Shown here: one piece after another, positions 45,668 to 59,300 of the stretch | Layout: each line of letters opens with the position of its first letter | Numbering within the stretch: the stretch's first letter is position 1 | DNA from: Thuidium tamariscinum | Taxonomy: Eukaryota > Streptophyta > Bryopsida > Hypnales > Thuidiaceae | Length of the DNA: 64,000 bases | Assembly: GCA_947034885.2 (NCBI GenBank) | Contig: OX344751.2 | Span: 37,973,082-38,037,081, forward strand | Direction: 5' to 3' | The notes under the pieces: model-generated | What the model was told of the DNA's origin: nothing | The model's database searches: none | What the model saw: the letters and a program-made list of their open reading frames with translations, nothing else | Position numbers and translations under genes: made by a program

Positions 45668-47703
45668 AATTCCTTTATAGTAATCTACCTAAATCACATT
45701 TTCCTCCCTTTCTTTATGTGTCTAATACCAATCCAATGAATCCATTCCATTTGTGAATTGAATTGGTTTATTTTCTCTAGTGTAAAATGATAACTTCAGT
45801 CCATTTATCAACAACTCAATATAATTCTACAATTTGATATTAGTGAACTCTACCAAATTCTAAATAGTCATACCTTCACGTTCTAGGAGAAATATATGAC
45901 TTCATTACTTTTATTTAATTCTATAGATTGATACTAACTCAAAAACATTTCAACCATTCAGTTTCAAATTATAATGAGGTGAAAGTTATGAGGAGTTTAT
46001 TTTGTCAATAAAAAGAGTAGAAAAAACATATAAACTTTTGTTTTGAACTTGATTTTGAAAATTTGTGTATGGAACAAAAAATAAATAAAAAATCATTAAG
46101 TAGTACATTCATTCAATGGGGATTAATTGTTTTCAATTTCTTATAAAAGTTATTCGCATTTAGTTTATTCTTTCCTCAATACCACCTTTTCCTATAAAAT
46201 ATTTTAAAAAATAAATATGAATTTTTTTGGATTTAATCTATTCACATATATTTTCAACACATTTTCAGATGTATTGTCTAAATTGCACAAATTTTGAATA
46301 TACATGTTTTCTAAAAATGTTGAAAGACAAAAGCCCACTTTTAAAGAGGTCTACAAAAAGTTATTTTTTTAATATTTAGGCCTAACTTACTTGCAATAAT
46401 GCGGATTCTTGTTCCAAAATTTAGGAAGATGTATCTAAATAAGTTAATTATAGAATCTTGTGGTTGAACTCATCATAGAGTAAATAAATACAAAGACTTT
46501 AGCCTTGCAATAGATAGGAGTATTTTGAAGCAATTTTGGACCTTAAAATATGATAGTATTTTAGAGATTAATGAAGAACACCTCTAACAAGTGCACTCAT
46601 AAAAGTTTGATGGCTAACTCATATTCCCAATATCCATTTTCTTGATTTTTTCACATATGCACAAATATCCACCGCCCTTGATGATTCCTAGTGTACATGC
46701 TCTTTTATTTTCTCTATTCATAATCCTTGGCTTACTTATCTTTAAGTTATATATATATTGGAAATACAAACAAGAGGAATGCTATGTGCAACTTCCACAT
46801 TCCTAAGTTTATGTGAATGCCTTCTTTAGAGGATGGGAAGTATACTCTTATATATCAACTTAGATAATGATTTTGGTATCTTTGAAGAAGGCATGTATGG
46901 CAAAAATAATTACATTGACAAGTAGTAAACAGAAAGTTCTATAGAATTTTGTAAGTGATAGAATCATAAGTTTATAGTTGATTCTACTATGAAATAAAAT
47001 ATATTAAAAAAAATTTAAAAGAAGAAAAAGTCTCAAGAGTCTTTAAAGAACTAGGGTATCCAAAAAGTTTGTTTGTTTCATCTATAAGGATATTGAAGAC
47101 TTTTTTCTCTTTGGACTTGGATTGGAGGTGTAAATGATTGTGCAAGAATGACTACTTGTCTAGTTTCACTTAAGTTTGATTTGTGCATCTAAGATTGCAC
47201 TAACTTTGTTTTCTTGACAATGTCTAAATCATTTTGCAATTGTGACTACAAATTGAAGATGAAGACACATAACATTCAGTAGCTTGAGTAAGGGCTGCCT
47301 TTCCTCTTTGAAGCCCCAACTAAACAGAGTTCATCCTTGTAGTTAGAAAGGAAAGAAGGTAGGAATTAGTTTATAGTAACTTACTTGAGATGGTGCATAT
47401 CAGCTTGCGTTGGGAGCGCAATCTGTCAGCATAAGTTATTGTACTATGGCAGCAGGCCACTGGATCAGCTTGATTTACTTTGTTAAATGCTAAGTCAATT
47501 ATAGGCAACTGAACAAGCAAGGGATTGCCCAACCTTGAACTCTAAAATTAGTAGTTACTGATATGGTACGGAATATTCCGCACCATTCCATCCACAGGAA
47601 GGCAAGATTGCTTACTGCTACTGAATGTTATGCATCACAAAGTTCAAGATTCATTTACTTTGTTTGTTCAAAATGTAGTCAATTTATAGTTGGGAACAAT
47701 CGG
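45668..47703. other. AT-rich intergenic
   Basis: No gene recognised. A slightly more balanced patch at about 47270-47700 contains a 62-codon plus-strand frame without a domain. Confidence 0.45.
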
Positions 47704-47918
47704 CACTGTAAAAAAGTGACGTTTAAGGTGACAAGTCTCAATTTTTCTTGATGGATTTTATTAGACATCAAATGAAACATCCCATGTTTTTATGTTAATA
47801 TTGATGTTATATTAATTGTTTTTGTTGACATAAAAAATGGGTTGTTTCATTTGATGTCTAACAAAATCCATCAAGAAAAATTGAGATTTGTCACCTTAAA
47901 TGCCAATTTCTTATAGTG
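47704..47918. mobile_element. CACTA-like foldback MITE
   Basis: 215 bp forming a nearly complete hairpin with arms of about 95 bp. The ends are CACTGTAAAAAAGTG and ATTTCTTATAGTG, matching the CACTAnAAGAAA terminal repeat of plant CACTA elements. The flanking triplets CGG and GGG match at two of three bases, the CACTA duplication length. Arm blocks such as CTTGATGGATTTTATTAGAC and their inverse are almost perfect, so it is young. Confidence 0.75.
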
Positions 47919-50900
47919 GGGAAATCCAATGTAGATGGCTCAATCATAAATGACTACATGGTTGTCATACATTGCAATTGGGCTTTATTTATGTACAACT
48001 CTAAAATGATTGTAGGGTCCTATATAGTCTCATTCCACTATATTTCATGCCAGGAATGGTGATTGATATGGATGACAATCATTGTTGAGTTACTAGATGG
48101 CAAGTGCACTGAGTGAAAAAAGTGCACCATAGTCAAATATGAGTATCACAACACTACGACTTTGAAAGCAAGTGTCATCCAAGGGCTAGTTTAATGTGTC
48201 TCCATTGTCACTTGTACACAACTTCTTAGCTCGTCTCATAGAATTCTTATGCATACCTCTTGCGGAATTCTTATGTCATATGACCAAGTATTCTTTTTCA
48301 ATAGTCAATCTAGGAATGAAAACACAGTTTCCTATTACTAGAATGAAGATAGGGCTCGCAACTATAGTTTATAAACATTGCAAGTGTAAAATGTGATGGA
48401 GTCTTGAAATTAATTAATTAATTTTGAAATTTTTAGGCATCATAGTATATATTTTATTATTATTTTTAGATAGAAATAATTATTTTATACAATACAAAAC
48501 CGAATGTAAGTCATATCCAAAAATGATATCAAAATAAAGTTGTTTAATATTCCAAATGCTTGATTTTGAAGATTCTAGTTGAATAAGACTCAACTTGTTT
48601 TTTCAATTAAAAATTCATGAATTCAAAAAAAAAATCTTTGATTGTGATGAATTCTTGTTCTTAATATGTTATAGCCAAAAACTATTTAAACCACATTTAA
48701 TAAATTCATATTCAATTATAATTAGAAAAAACAAAAACTTGTTTGATACAACAATGTGGATTGAAATTGCAATGGAAAGGATTTTTTTTTGTGCCCTTAC
48801 TAAAATTTAATTGTGCACTAAATACAAGAAAAAGAACATAGTTGAATTTGAGTACAAAAAAGCCTTACCTTGTAACTAGACTTTACTTTTGTATATGTTA
48901 AAAATGACTAAGGGTTTACATAATTATCTTTACATTGAGTTCAATATAGAACATTGCAACTTTTGACAATTCAAATGACCATGCTTCTATCTTCCCTCGA
49001 TAACTATATTTGTTCTCCTCCATTATTAAAGAATGGCAACAAATGACAATATAGGTAATCCAATAGTCATAAACTAGTAAGCACCTACAAGACGTACTAC
49101 ACCTTTGGGGGTACTTTCTTAGGTAATTCAATATACGGTTCACATACTACACGGTTGACAAAGGACTTCTTCTGCATCAATTGAGGAGATGTAGAACAAC
49201 CATATATATATGTACATGTTTTGTACACCTCTCCTTACATTAATAGCAAAGCATATCTACTACAACCTTGTAATATACATTCGTCTGTGTATTACAACTA
49301 AAGAATGACTACAGAGGCAGTTTCTAGCACCAAATTTGATATGGAAAATCATGTATTCATAAACTAGTTTCAAGAATGACTACTAGATGAAGCATTAATG
49401 AGAGCTCAAATGAAAACTATTTTTGTCTATGAGTTTCCATTTGTTCATCCAAACTTTAGTTGATATAGACTTTCGAAGTACATCTTTGACATACAAATTG
49501 TAACTAAAGGTGGATGACATGAATTCAAGGAGAAGTTGTAAAATAAATGACTATTTGTAAAAAACAATTGAAGATCAAATTGTAAACTAGTGGAGAAGTC
49601 GACCAATTTCTGGGGGAATTTGTGCATTTTTAATTTCAAGCATGTTGATTGGATTGTCTCACTACAATTACTTCTTTTGTATGCCAAATCAATATGCAAT
49701 TTAGAAGAAAACAATGTTGGAGTTAGCACAATCTACATGGAATTTTTATTTTGTTTTTAGAGGATTTTTTTGTTTGTGGAAACAAAAAATGTCATATAGG
49801 TTATAGTATTGACTACAATATAGTTTTCTTTTAGTAATGTAAGTTGTATAATAGTTGTAATATAAATAACTTCATGTAGAGGGTGCTATAGATTAACTTA
49901 TAAACAATTTCAACTCAACTCATAAACAACTAGTATTTCACATTCCCCAAAATTTCCATCATCCTTTATTGGATGGATTGATTGTACTATTTGACTACAA
50001 TGAGTCATTTTTTTGAATGAGCAGGAGTGAGCATAGTAAATTGTATAGTAGTTGTAAGTTTGTTGTATGTGTTTAGGCTTCTTGTATTCTAAAATTATAA
50101 TTTGACTATTAATTGATTGTTAGGTAGTTGTGCTTTGATAATTCTTTGCATTCTAATTGAATGGTAGAAAACACTTATATTTTTCTATATACAACTTAGA
50201 TTTCTTGTCACTTGTTATTATAAATATACTTGTGAATCAAAATTATTTTTATTCTACAAACCAAATTAGTTACAACTTTTACATGAAGTAACCATGATGT
50301 GCTACATCTAATATTTGGCAATTTAATGGCACCAACTATAGGGGGACCTCTTTAGAATTAGTGAAGGCCCTTGTCTCTACTATGGTAAAGCAAGAGGTAG
50401 TGGGAGATAGAGCAATAGACTTTGATTTGTAGAAGGGACGACCTTTGTAACTTCTCAATGTCATATTTAGCTTTTATTTGATTCACTATGTGTTCTTTTA
50501 ATACCTTAGTGCCTATAGTTTATTACAAAACAAATCTATATAGGTTTCTACAATAGAGAAGAGGAGGCAGAGGCCTTTGACAAAGGAAAAAAATTAAAAT
50601 ACAAGCTTGCATAAAATAGGTTGGGCACAAAGTTAATAGAGAAATCAAAGTCAATCAAAGAAGCAAGCAATAACCTATAAGTGCTATTCTTCTTTCCTCT
50701 TTTGATCTATAAGCATGTTAGAAAGCATTGCAAATTGTTGGTTGTATAGTTTTGGATCACTCAATTTGTTTACAAAATGTTAAAATGCATGCCATAGATA
50801 TGTCTTTCTACTTGCATGTATGTCATTTTTCAATTGTTTTTCAATTGCTTTAGAGTTATAGCTATCATTTTTAGTCTAAGTGAAAGTTATATAGTTGTCA

Positions 50901-53900
50901 ATGGATTGTATTGCAATTATTGTGATGTCTGGGGTGTGATGTAGCAAACACTTGACCTACAAATACAATTTTGATCCAAACAACTCAGATTTTGTCTTTC
51001 TTAGGGACTCTCCTAGTACTTGCCTATTGTTTCTATTTGATGTGTGTAAACTTGAATCTAATTCTATACATATGTTTAGGAGTTGTCTTTCAATGCAGTT
51101 ACCTTTGGTATTGGGTTAGCTCTTAGGACGACTTGCACTTTTGTGTGGTTTTAGTTGGGATGAATGTATTTTAAAATATATCTTGGTTTAAGGTTAGGTG
51201 TTTTTTTTCAATAAATTTTTTTCCTCCAAAAAAAAGTAGGAGGAGATGTAGAATAGAAGGGTTGGTTAGGAGATTGACTTTTATTTTTAAATTTTCATTT
51301 ACTAGGATTTGGTCTTCTTCACATTGGCACTCTTTATAGAGTTGAAAGTAGGTGCAATTCATAGTAGGTTTGGTTGGAGGATGAATTTTAATTTTCAAAA
51401 TTTTCTTGGCTTAAGGTTAGTTTTTTTTGGTAGTGACATTTTTGCAAAGTTGAGGATAGTAAAAATTGCAATTTAAGAAGGGGGGTAGAAGATGAACTTT
51501 AATTCTTAAATCTTTTCTTTGCTTAGGGTCTAATCTTCTTTGTAATGACATTTATAGAAGAACTGACGATATGGGAAGTTTAATGTGGCAATTCAATAGA
51601 TAATGAATTATAATAAAACAACTAAAGTACATGACAATTGTTGCTAGGTTTGACATGGATGAGAATGTGCAAGGTAAGGGAGTTGTGAGCCAAGTGGTTC
51701 ATGATGATAAAAGCCCCTATACCTTCTTTGAAATACAACACTAACTTTTGTGTATAGATTTGTGCAGAAAAATACAAAAAATTAGGAGGTAAGGTCTAAA
51801 AAGTATAAAGAACATCCAAAGCAAAAGGAAAATGTTACCTCTAATTATTCATTGAAGAACTTTCATGTTTTTTTTGCCATGTGAGTTATTGAACAATGCA
51901 ACAATAATTGCATTTAATTGATGTGAAGTTATTTTGTTGTAATTTAGACAAGTTTGTGTCTTAGTTATGAGGTAGTCATGTAGAAGTCATCTCAATGCAC
52001 TTTGTATAACACTATAGGTTCCTAAAAACATTTGTATAACAAACATTCTTATATATGGAGGCTATTTGGCCACTTATATTCTATTGACTTGATTTCAGTG
52101 AGTAGTCATGAATTGTAACTCTACTATAAATAACTCCATTATCCCTTCATTATGTGAAAATTAGACCTTAGATTGCATGCTACATATGTCTTTATAACTA
52201 ATCAATAAGTTAGAAATGACGATCTACACCACCTATAATAGAAATGGCAATGACTCTACTATAACTTGAAAATGATAGGAAAATGACATGCCACATGTTA
52301 ATGCCTCAAAACCATGCATGGTTATATTGCAAGATGGCAATAAACTTGAATTTCATGGCAAATTTGATGCCATTTGGTTAGGACGCGTACCATATTGGAT
52401 TACGGAATCCTACCCAGACAACACTGTGTAATTAGTAGTACTAGATGGGACTTATTTTCCCACATGTACGAATCGTGAGCAATGCAAGGTTTACCCCGTG
52501 TGACTATGCAAATCCAATGGAAAGGCATTTTGCCTACAAGCTTTGAGATCCTTGGTCCATTGCATTCTCATGAATGCCCCACACTCCCACACATGATTGA
52601 CACCTATGAGCCACCACATTGGCTCACAATTTAGAATTAAAAAATTAGACAAGTGTAGATGAAATTATAAGTTAAGAGTTAATAGTTGGGGGAATTTAAG
52701 CTATAATTGTGATTTAATGGATTTTCAATAGGTAGAAATTGAAATTTTACAATGATGACATGAATTTTAGGAATTTGTAATCATATGATAATTATGAGTA
52801 AAGCCTAGAGAAATATTAGGAATTATAAATCCAAGAGACATTAGGTAAAAATATGAATTTAATTAAATAAGGTAAATGGTCAAATGTAGAGAAATTAAAA
52901 TTAAATTACTACAATAGAAAAATTGTATTAAAAATGAGTTGGAAATAAAAAATGCAAACATAAAAAATAAAAAACTTATTAGTAGAGGTAGAACTATGTT
53001 TAGAACACTAACAATATCAAAGACACTCTAAAATAGTAGAAAAAAGAAGTAAAGTAGTGAGACTTTCCTCAATTTAGTGCAAATTTCAATAAATTAGTAT
53101 TAGGATGAAATATTAAAGGATGAATTCCTAAGCTAATGGTTCTTAGTGTAGGAGTTTAGGATTTGAACTAGGGTTTGAAGTTGTCTTCTCTCTCTTGGGG
53201 TGTTTGAGTGTATTTGGGTTGGTGCTTGAGGAAAATGGTTGGTAAGAGCTCTAGAGTAGGTTGAGTAGGAAAATTTGTTGAGTTGGTTTGCTACAATTCC
53301 TTCTATAGTTTGGAAGGAGGTTGATTGAAGTTAGAATGAGAAAATGGATCTTAGAGTAGAACAACATTTTTGAAGGGCAAGATAAAAAAGAATACAATAA
53401 ATTTGAAAATAAAACTTTGTGTTTTGGTGTGAATTTAAGTTAAATTTCCAACAAGCCTAGTTTCGCTTCATTTGAAGCAAGTATGAAGATTTGACAATCA
53501 TTTTAGTACAAGTGTGTCTGCTTTCAACTTTAGCGAGATGTTCAACTTTGACGAACAAGATTAGGAGGCCAATGGTACAAAACAAGCTAAAATTTTGGGA
53601 GGTGGTAGACTGGCAAGTCAACTTTTTAAGAGGCCTAAGTTCGCCCAAATCAAAGCAAAGATGACGAGGGAGAAACCATTTTAGGGCAAGGGATTTGTTG
53701 CCCCTAGATTCAAACAACTTTGAAGTTTTGTGATCTTTGCGCAATTGATGAATACACTTATGTAGAGTAAGGTGTGTTGCCTTCAAATTTTGTATGGCTA
53801 TGAAAACATGTATAAATGAATTAGTCACTAAGAAAATTTTGAAGTGAAGGATTATTCTTCAATTCATAAAATATCAAGGTGCACAAAAATAGATTCCTTG

Positions 53901-54436
53901 GGTCCATGTGCAACTTAGAAATGGATGAAGGTGGTGCAATGGATTGTATATGCATTGATAGGAAATTGAAATTGCTCAAATTTCTCAAATTTGAGCTCAA
54001 ATTAAATTGTATGAAGGAATGAAATAATTTAATTGTAAAGTGAACCATGAATTTGGTACAATCGAGGTTTTTTTTTTAATATTTGATTAGGAATTTTAAG
54101 ACAACATTTAAATATAATAATCTATAGGATTATGGAGAAATTTCATTGCTTAGAAGGCTAAGTAGTACAAACTTTCCTTTAGACTCTTCTAGAGGTATTT
54201 TTTGCTATTCTAGTGAAAAACACTCATAATTAGTATTTATTTTCATAATAAAATTGAAAAGCTTATTAGATTTTCTAAGTTTTCATTTTTTGTATACAAT
54301 TAAAATTCTATGATAATTAAAACTTAAAAAGTGCTAATTATAATTTTGTCCAAAATTGACCCTAAGATCTCATATTCTCAAGCAATAAACATTTTAGAAT
54401 TGGGTATGTAGAGATTAGTTTCTTGCATGGTTGAAA
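47919..54436. other. Long AT-rich intergenic stretch
   Basis: No recognisable gene, RNA or bounded element. Diffuse short motifs (GTAGTTGT, TGACTACA) recur between 48000 and 52300 but without a clean period. A slightly more balanced patch lies at about 52380-52620. The 123-codon minus-strand frame at 53457-53828 shows no domain. Confidence 0.45.
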
Positions 54437-54934
54437 TCAACCTTTGAATGCCCAAGGTATTTTTTGAGTTTCTAGGAATTTGATCTAAATTGAACAAAAA
54501 ACAAACATTTTGATAAGTTGTATGAAATTTTTCCAAACTATAACTATACAAATTCAAACTAGACATATTCAAGACACATTAGAAAAGAAAACACAACAAT
54601 ATCACTTATGGATTGAAAGATTATAATGTTTGATTATGAGGACATTAAAACTATAAGAGTGATGTGAAGTCTTTTAATCCTCTTTTCACATGTCAAGCCT
54701 AAAATGTTGGTCACCAAAAGAAAATGGAGTTAAAGGACCTAACATGTACAACCCCAATCAATTAACAACTTCTTAAAATATGTATTGTTTTGAGACTACT
54801 AAAATGTACATTTTAAGAAATTATTGAAGAAACGGCCAACTTTTTTTAAATTAAAAAAAAACTTGATTAGGTTCTATTTAATTTCAAAGTATTGTGGATA
54901 CCAAAATTTGGTGCCTTGAGCATTTATGGGTTAA
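54437..54934 (-). mobile_element. TTAA-type element, family D copy 3 (reverse)
   Basis: A reverse-orientation relative of 56131-56783. It runs from TCAACCTTTGAATGCCCAAG (left end decayed) to TTGAGCATTTATGGGTTAA (TTAA at 54931). The interior keeps CACAACAATATCACTTATGG and GGTCACCAAAAG in the matching order. Non-coding. Confidence 0.6.
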
Positions 54935-55348
54935 GATGTAATTAGCTTTGAGAATACAAATTGTATCTACAACAATTTTTTAAATTCCTTTCATTGTCTA
55001 TTTAGACATGGGTTCAACAATTCTATTATAAATTCTACTATATTGAGATAAGACAAAGCTCTTGAAAATACTTAGAACTAGAGTAAAGAGCATTTGGATT
55101 ACAAAGGACAACAAACTCCATCGGAAAAAATTTCAATCCAAGGGAAGGCTGTTTTTGGCATAAAAATGTGCAAATCTAGAAAATAATAATCTGAGATGGC
55201 TCAATATAATTACTAATTACATGTTGAAGTTTGCTAGTAAAAGTCAGTTTTGTGTATACTATATGATTATCAATTAAAAAGATATTTTCTTAAAATTATT
55301 AATTAATTTTTATTCTATTGAATTTGCACATTTGCCAAAATTGGAACA

Positions 55349-57054
55349 GGGTGATTGCAAGAAAGAGTGACCATTTTTCAAGGTTTCCAGCCAAATTGGT
55401 TTTTGTCTAAGCTATAATTTTTGAATTTTAGACCCAATGCCAAAACAAAGAATCTATTTCTAGATGTTTTGATTGTAATTTAATCCTTTATTTTATTTTA
55501 TATTTAATATTCAATTTCTCTAATTTTTCACACGACTTTTGTTTTTTGTTTTTTAGTATTAAAGAGTGTCAAAATTTAATGATATAGATGTCAAATTTTG
55601 GTGGTTTATTCCTACACTACTTACGCATGTTTCATATGAGGAGCAACAAAAAATACATTATTTTATGCCCTTCATGTTTATGCAAGTAGGCCAAAAGAAT
55701 GGTTCTTTTTGCATGCACATTTCTAAACATTAAAGATAGTTTCAAGTTTATTTTTTTGGTGAAATCTCATCAATATCAAACCTTCACCAATTTGATTTTT
55801 AAAAGGTTTTATTTTACTATGTTTGATTTATTAAAAATCAAAATGTTGAAATTCCCCTTTTCTACCCACAATTTCTATATATCCCAAAAAAGGGTATTTC
55901 AATGTTTTGATCTTTAATAAATCAACCATAGTAAAATTTGAAAAACTAAAAAGAATCAAATTGGTGAGGACTTGATAGTCATAAGATTTCAACAAAAAAA
56001 TAAACTTGAAACCATCTTCAATGTTCAGATGTGTACATGCCAAAGAACCTTTAATGTCTTTTGACCTATTTGCATGAACAGAAAGGACATAAAATAATGT
56101 ATTTTTTGTTGCCACCAATATGAAACATGTTTAACCCCTAAATGCCCAAGGCACCAAAATCTCATGTTTGGAAAATTTTGAAGTTAAATAAACCCTAACC
56201 AAGTTGTTAGTTTTAGTAGTTTATATTTTTTGAAAGTTCTTTTTGAAGTCTAGTTTTAGTGCCAAAAATCTGATCTGGAAAATGAATGATAGTAATTTTT
56301 CTATTTAAGATTTGGTGCAAGGGTGCCCAATGTAATCTTGACTTTCCATAGTATTGATAGCTCTTGAAAATGAGCCTCAAATACACTAGATCTTGGAGAA
56401 AAAATTACATTCAAAATTCATTTACAAAAATTATAGAGTAGATTTTGGGAAGCCATAAATTGATAGGAGTTATGCATGTTAGGCCTTTAACCTCATTTTT
56501 TTTGGTCACCAACTTTTTACCTTGACTTGCCAAAAGAGGATAGAAAGAATTCACATCACTTTTGTGATTTTAACACCCTCATGGTCAAACATTATAATCT
56601 TTTTACTCCATAAGTGATATTGTTGTGTTTTCTTTTCCTATGCAATCTCTAATATGTCTAAATTGAATTTGTATGGTTACAATTAAAAAGAAATTGATAC
56701 AACTTATCAAAATGTTGGCATTTTGCTCAATTTAGAACAAATTTCAAAAAGCTCAAAACAAGCCTTGGACATTTAGGGGTTAACTAGTGTAGGAATAAAC
56801 CATGAAAATTTGAGATCTATATCATTAAATTTCGACACTCTTTAATACTAAAAAGCAAAAAACAAAAGTAGTGTGAAAAATTAGAAAAATTGAATTTTAA
56901 ATATAAAATAAAATAAAGGATAAAATTACAATCAAACCATCTAGAATAAATTCTTTGTTTTAGCATTGGATCTAAAATTCAAAAATGATAACTTAAACAA
57001 AAACCAATTTGGCAAGAAACCTTGAAACATAGTCACTCTTTCTAGCAATCATCC
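55349..57054. mobile_element. Family B copy 1, long foldback element
   Basis: The two arms (about 55349-55860 and 55890-57054) are inverse copies of each other, apart from the 653-bp element D1 inserted in the right arm. The ends are GGGTGATTGCAAGAAAGAG and TCTTTCTAGCAATCATCC. The centre lies near 55870. A transcript across it would form a stem of about 500 bp. Non-coding; the frames inside are mirror images of each other. Confidence 0.75.
56131..56783 (+). mobile_element. TTAA-flanked element, family D copy 1
   Basis: 653 bp including TTAA at 56131-56134 and 56780-56783. The inverted ends TTAACCCCTAAATGCCCAAG and CTTGGACATTTAGGGGTTAA differ at one base. It lies in the right arm of the foldback at 55349-57054; the left arm has the unfilled site. 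Non-coding. Confidence 0.8.
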
Positions 57055-57259
57055 AATGGCACTCTATAGAGCCCAAATTTTTATTAAAGTCATATTGAAT
57101 CCTAGATGTAAAAAATATACAATGCCTACATGATCCATTCATTTACCTCCCAAAAGATCAAGCTTTGTTTTTGGCTCCATAGAAATTTTCAGTAGTTTCA
57201 CTACAATTGGAATCTTTATTTTATTCAAAAAGAAATTCACACAATACATGTGGATGAGA

Positions 57260-57554
57260 TATAACTTTAAAGTGCAACAATCTTTGTAACTTTTGACTAT
57301 ATGGTCAAGAAAGTTATTTGTATGATTTGTGGTTTCTTTCTGCCCCTTTTTTTCTTGGCCAAACAATCAAGGCAAATAAAATATAGATTAAAATTTGAAT
57401 TAAAAAAAAGGTTATATATATATATATTTGTAGAGAACTTTGAATCATTCCATTTTGATTAATGAGATGAAAGTTATGACAAGTTTTGGTTTGCAAGCAA
57501 TTATTGATTTCCTACTCTTAAATAAATTTTGAAGTTCTTAATTTAATTCAAATT

Positions 57555-57635
<81 letters not shown>

Positions 57636-59005
57636 CATTACACCCCTTGGGATTGACATTTTTCAATTCCATTTAAATATATATTCAACAATTTAGTATT
57701 TTGTATCATAAGAGATTTTTTCAGGGTATTGAGAGACTGTTTGAGCCTTGTTCCCTAATCTGTGAAGCAGTGACTATTGATCAGATTAAAACAAAAAATT
57801 TAATAAAAAAAATTTTTTAAAGAAAATTTAAATTAAAAAAAAAAAATTTAAGAATTTTTAAATTTTTAAATTTTTAAATTTTAAAAATGTAATAAAATAT
57901 TATTATCAGACGTGGCAGTCTCTCCGCCACATTAGATTACATCAGACCACTTGTTGGGACAGATTTCAGCAAGTTCTCTCAGTCCTAAAAGGCGGGAACC
58001 ATAATTAAAGAATTTTTGAGGTGCATAGGAGGCCCCCAAAGATTGACATACACTTCTATTTAATGAAGAGCAAAACTAGTAGCACAAGTACCTACTTGCT
58101 TGTTGCTATCTTGTGTGAAGTATAAGTGAAGACTACAATAGATGACAAACCAACAAGGTACTATTACCAAATATTAAATTTGGATAGTACAATATTATAT
58201 TGATGGTTGTCAAAGAAGAATCCATTAGTGGAGTGGATGTATAATACTATATTATTATCTTAATGGTTGTATAATATAATGTTTATAGGTTGGATACTAA
58301 TGTCATCCTCATGTCCTAAACCCAAATTTTGAATGTCAAAGCTTCATCATGGTCTCTGTGACCCACCCAATGGGAGCTATTGTCCCATAAAAGTACATCA
58401 ATATTTTTTTTTTCCAATGAGCGGGCAATCAATAATAGGAGAATAGCCTTCCTCAAGGACAATATTTAAATACAAAAGCACCCTTCCAACCACCCCTCTT
58501 ACTCTCTTAGAGGCCCTCTTTAGAGCTCAAAAATCCTCTAATGTTGTAGTCTCTCAACAATCAACATGGCGAGAAAACCTCTTATGCATTTTCTACTTCT
58601 TAGACTTACTTTTTTTTTACTTTACATTGTAAAATTCCAAATGATGTCAAAATTTTCAAGCATATAACCAATTGAAGAATGAATTCTCAGAAGAACCAAC
58701 AACATGGAAGTTTTTTCATGGAAATGTGACCTTGTCAAATATAGTTGCCTTGTTTTTTTTGTGAAGGCCCAATATTTTTTTTATCAATTCAAATGCTAAT
58801 ATCTTGAAAGTCACTGACTCACTGGTGAAGTTTCTTAATTTTTTTTGACATATTCTCAAATTAGTGTGCTACAAGATCTTATCAAATGTTATAAATATGT
58901 ACTAAAAAATGTTTATTTTTAAAATTTTGATACTTGTATTAAAAATTGCAATTTTGGAGCATATTTTATACAAATATAATCAAAACAAAGAACTTAAGGG
59001 GTTAA
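57260..59005. mobile_element. Family A copy 5, heavily interrupted
   Basis: Family A blocks occur at both ends: CAACAATCTTTGTAACTTTTG near 57278, TTTAGTATTTTGTATCAT near 57690, and ATTTTGGAGCATATTTTATAC near 58960 with the end AACTTAAGGGGTTAA. Between about 57720 and 58590 foreign DNA intervenes, including a segment (GACGTGGCAGTCTCTCCGCC) like family E, plus the AT microsatellite. Confidence 0.5.
57562..57632. repeat. Long AT microsatellite
   Basis: About 71 bp of pure alternating TA, a likely hypermorphic locus and a point where assemblies often err. Confidence 0.95.
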
Positions 59006-59300
59006 GCATGCATTCATGCACCCATTCCAAATTTGACACATCTCTAGCTAATTAATTTTTTGGCTACACCTTTTGCATTCTAGCTCAAAATGACTCAAAA
59101 TTCCTCAAAAAGGTACTTATTCAGACTATTATACAACTTGCCTAATATTTTGGAGTTTTAATAAATGTTTTACTATTCAAAAATAACCCCCAATTTTATG
59201 TTATACTTGCTAATTTTAGATTTTAAAAGATCAGAGTAGTATTCAAAGAAATAGATTTGGAGCTAAAATTTAAAAGAGATGGTCTTCTAGTCATTAAATC
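59006..59300. mobile_element. Family B fragment
   Basis: It shares blocks in order with the left part of 32643-33755: CATTCTAGCTCAAAATGACTC, CTTGCCTAATATTTTGGAG and AATAACCCCCAATTTTATG. The rest of the element is missing. Confidence 0.5.

Noticed and set aside
53457-54048. 123- and 75-codon minus-strand frames as a gene
   Set aside because: No recognisable domain, AT-rich surroundings, and no promoter or splice evidence.
55699-56118. Two related small proteins on opposite strands
   Set aside because: They are the two arms of the foldback element read in opposite directions.
6495-59005. piggyBac transposase gene in the window
   Set aside because: None of the TTAA elements has a usable reading frame; the piggyBac link rests only on ends and target.
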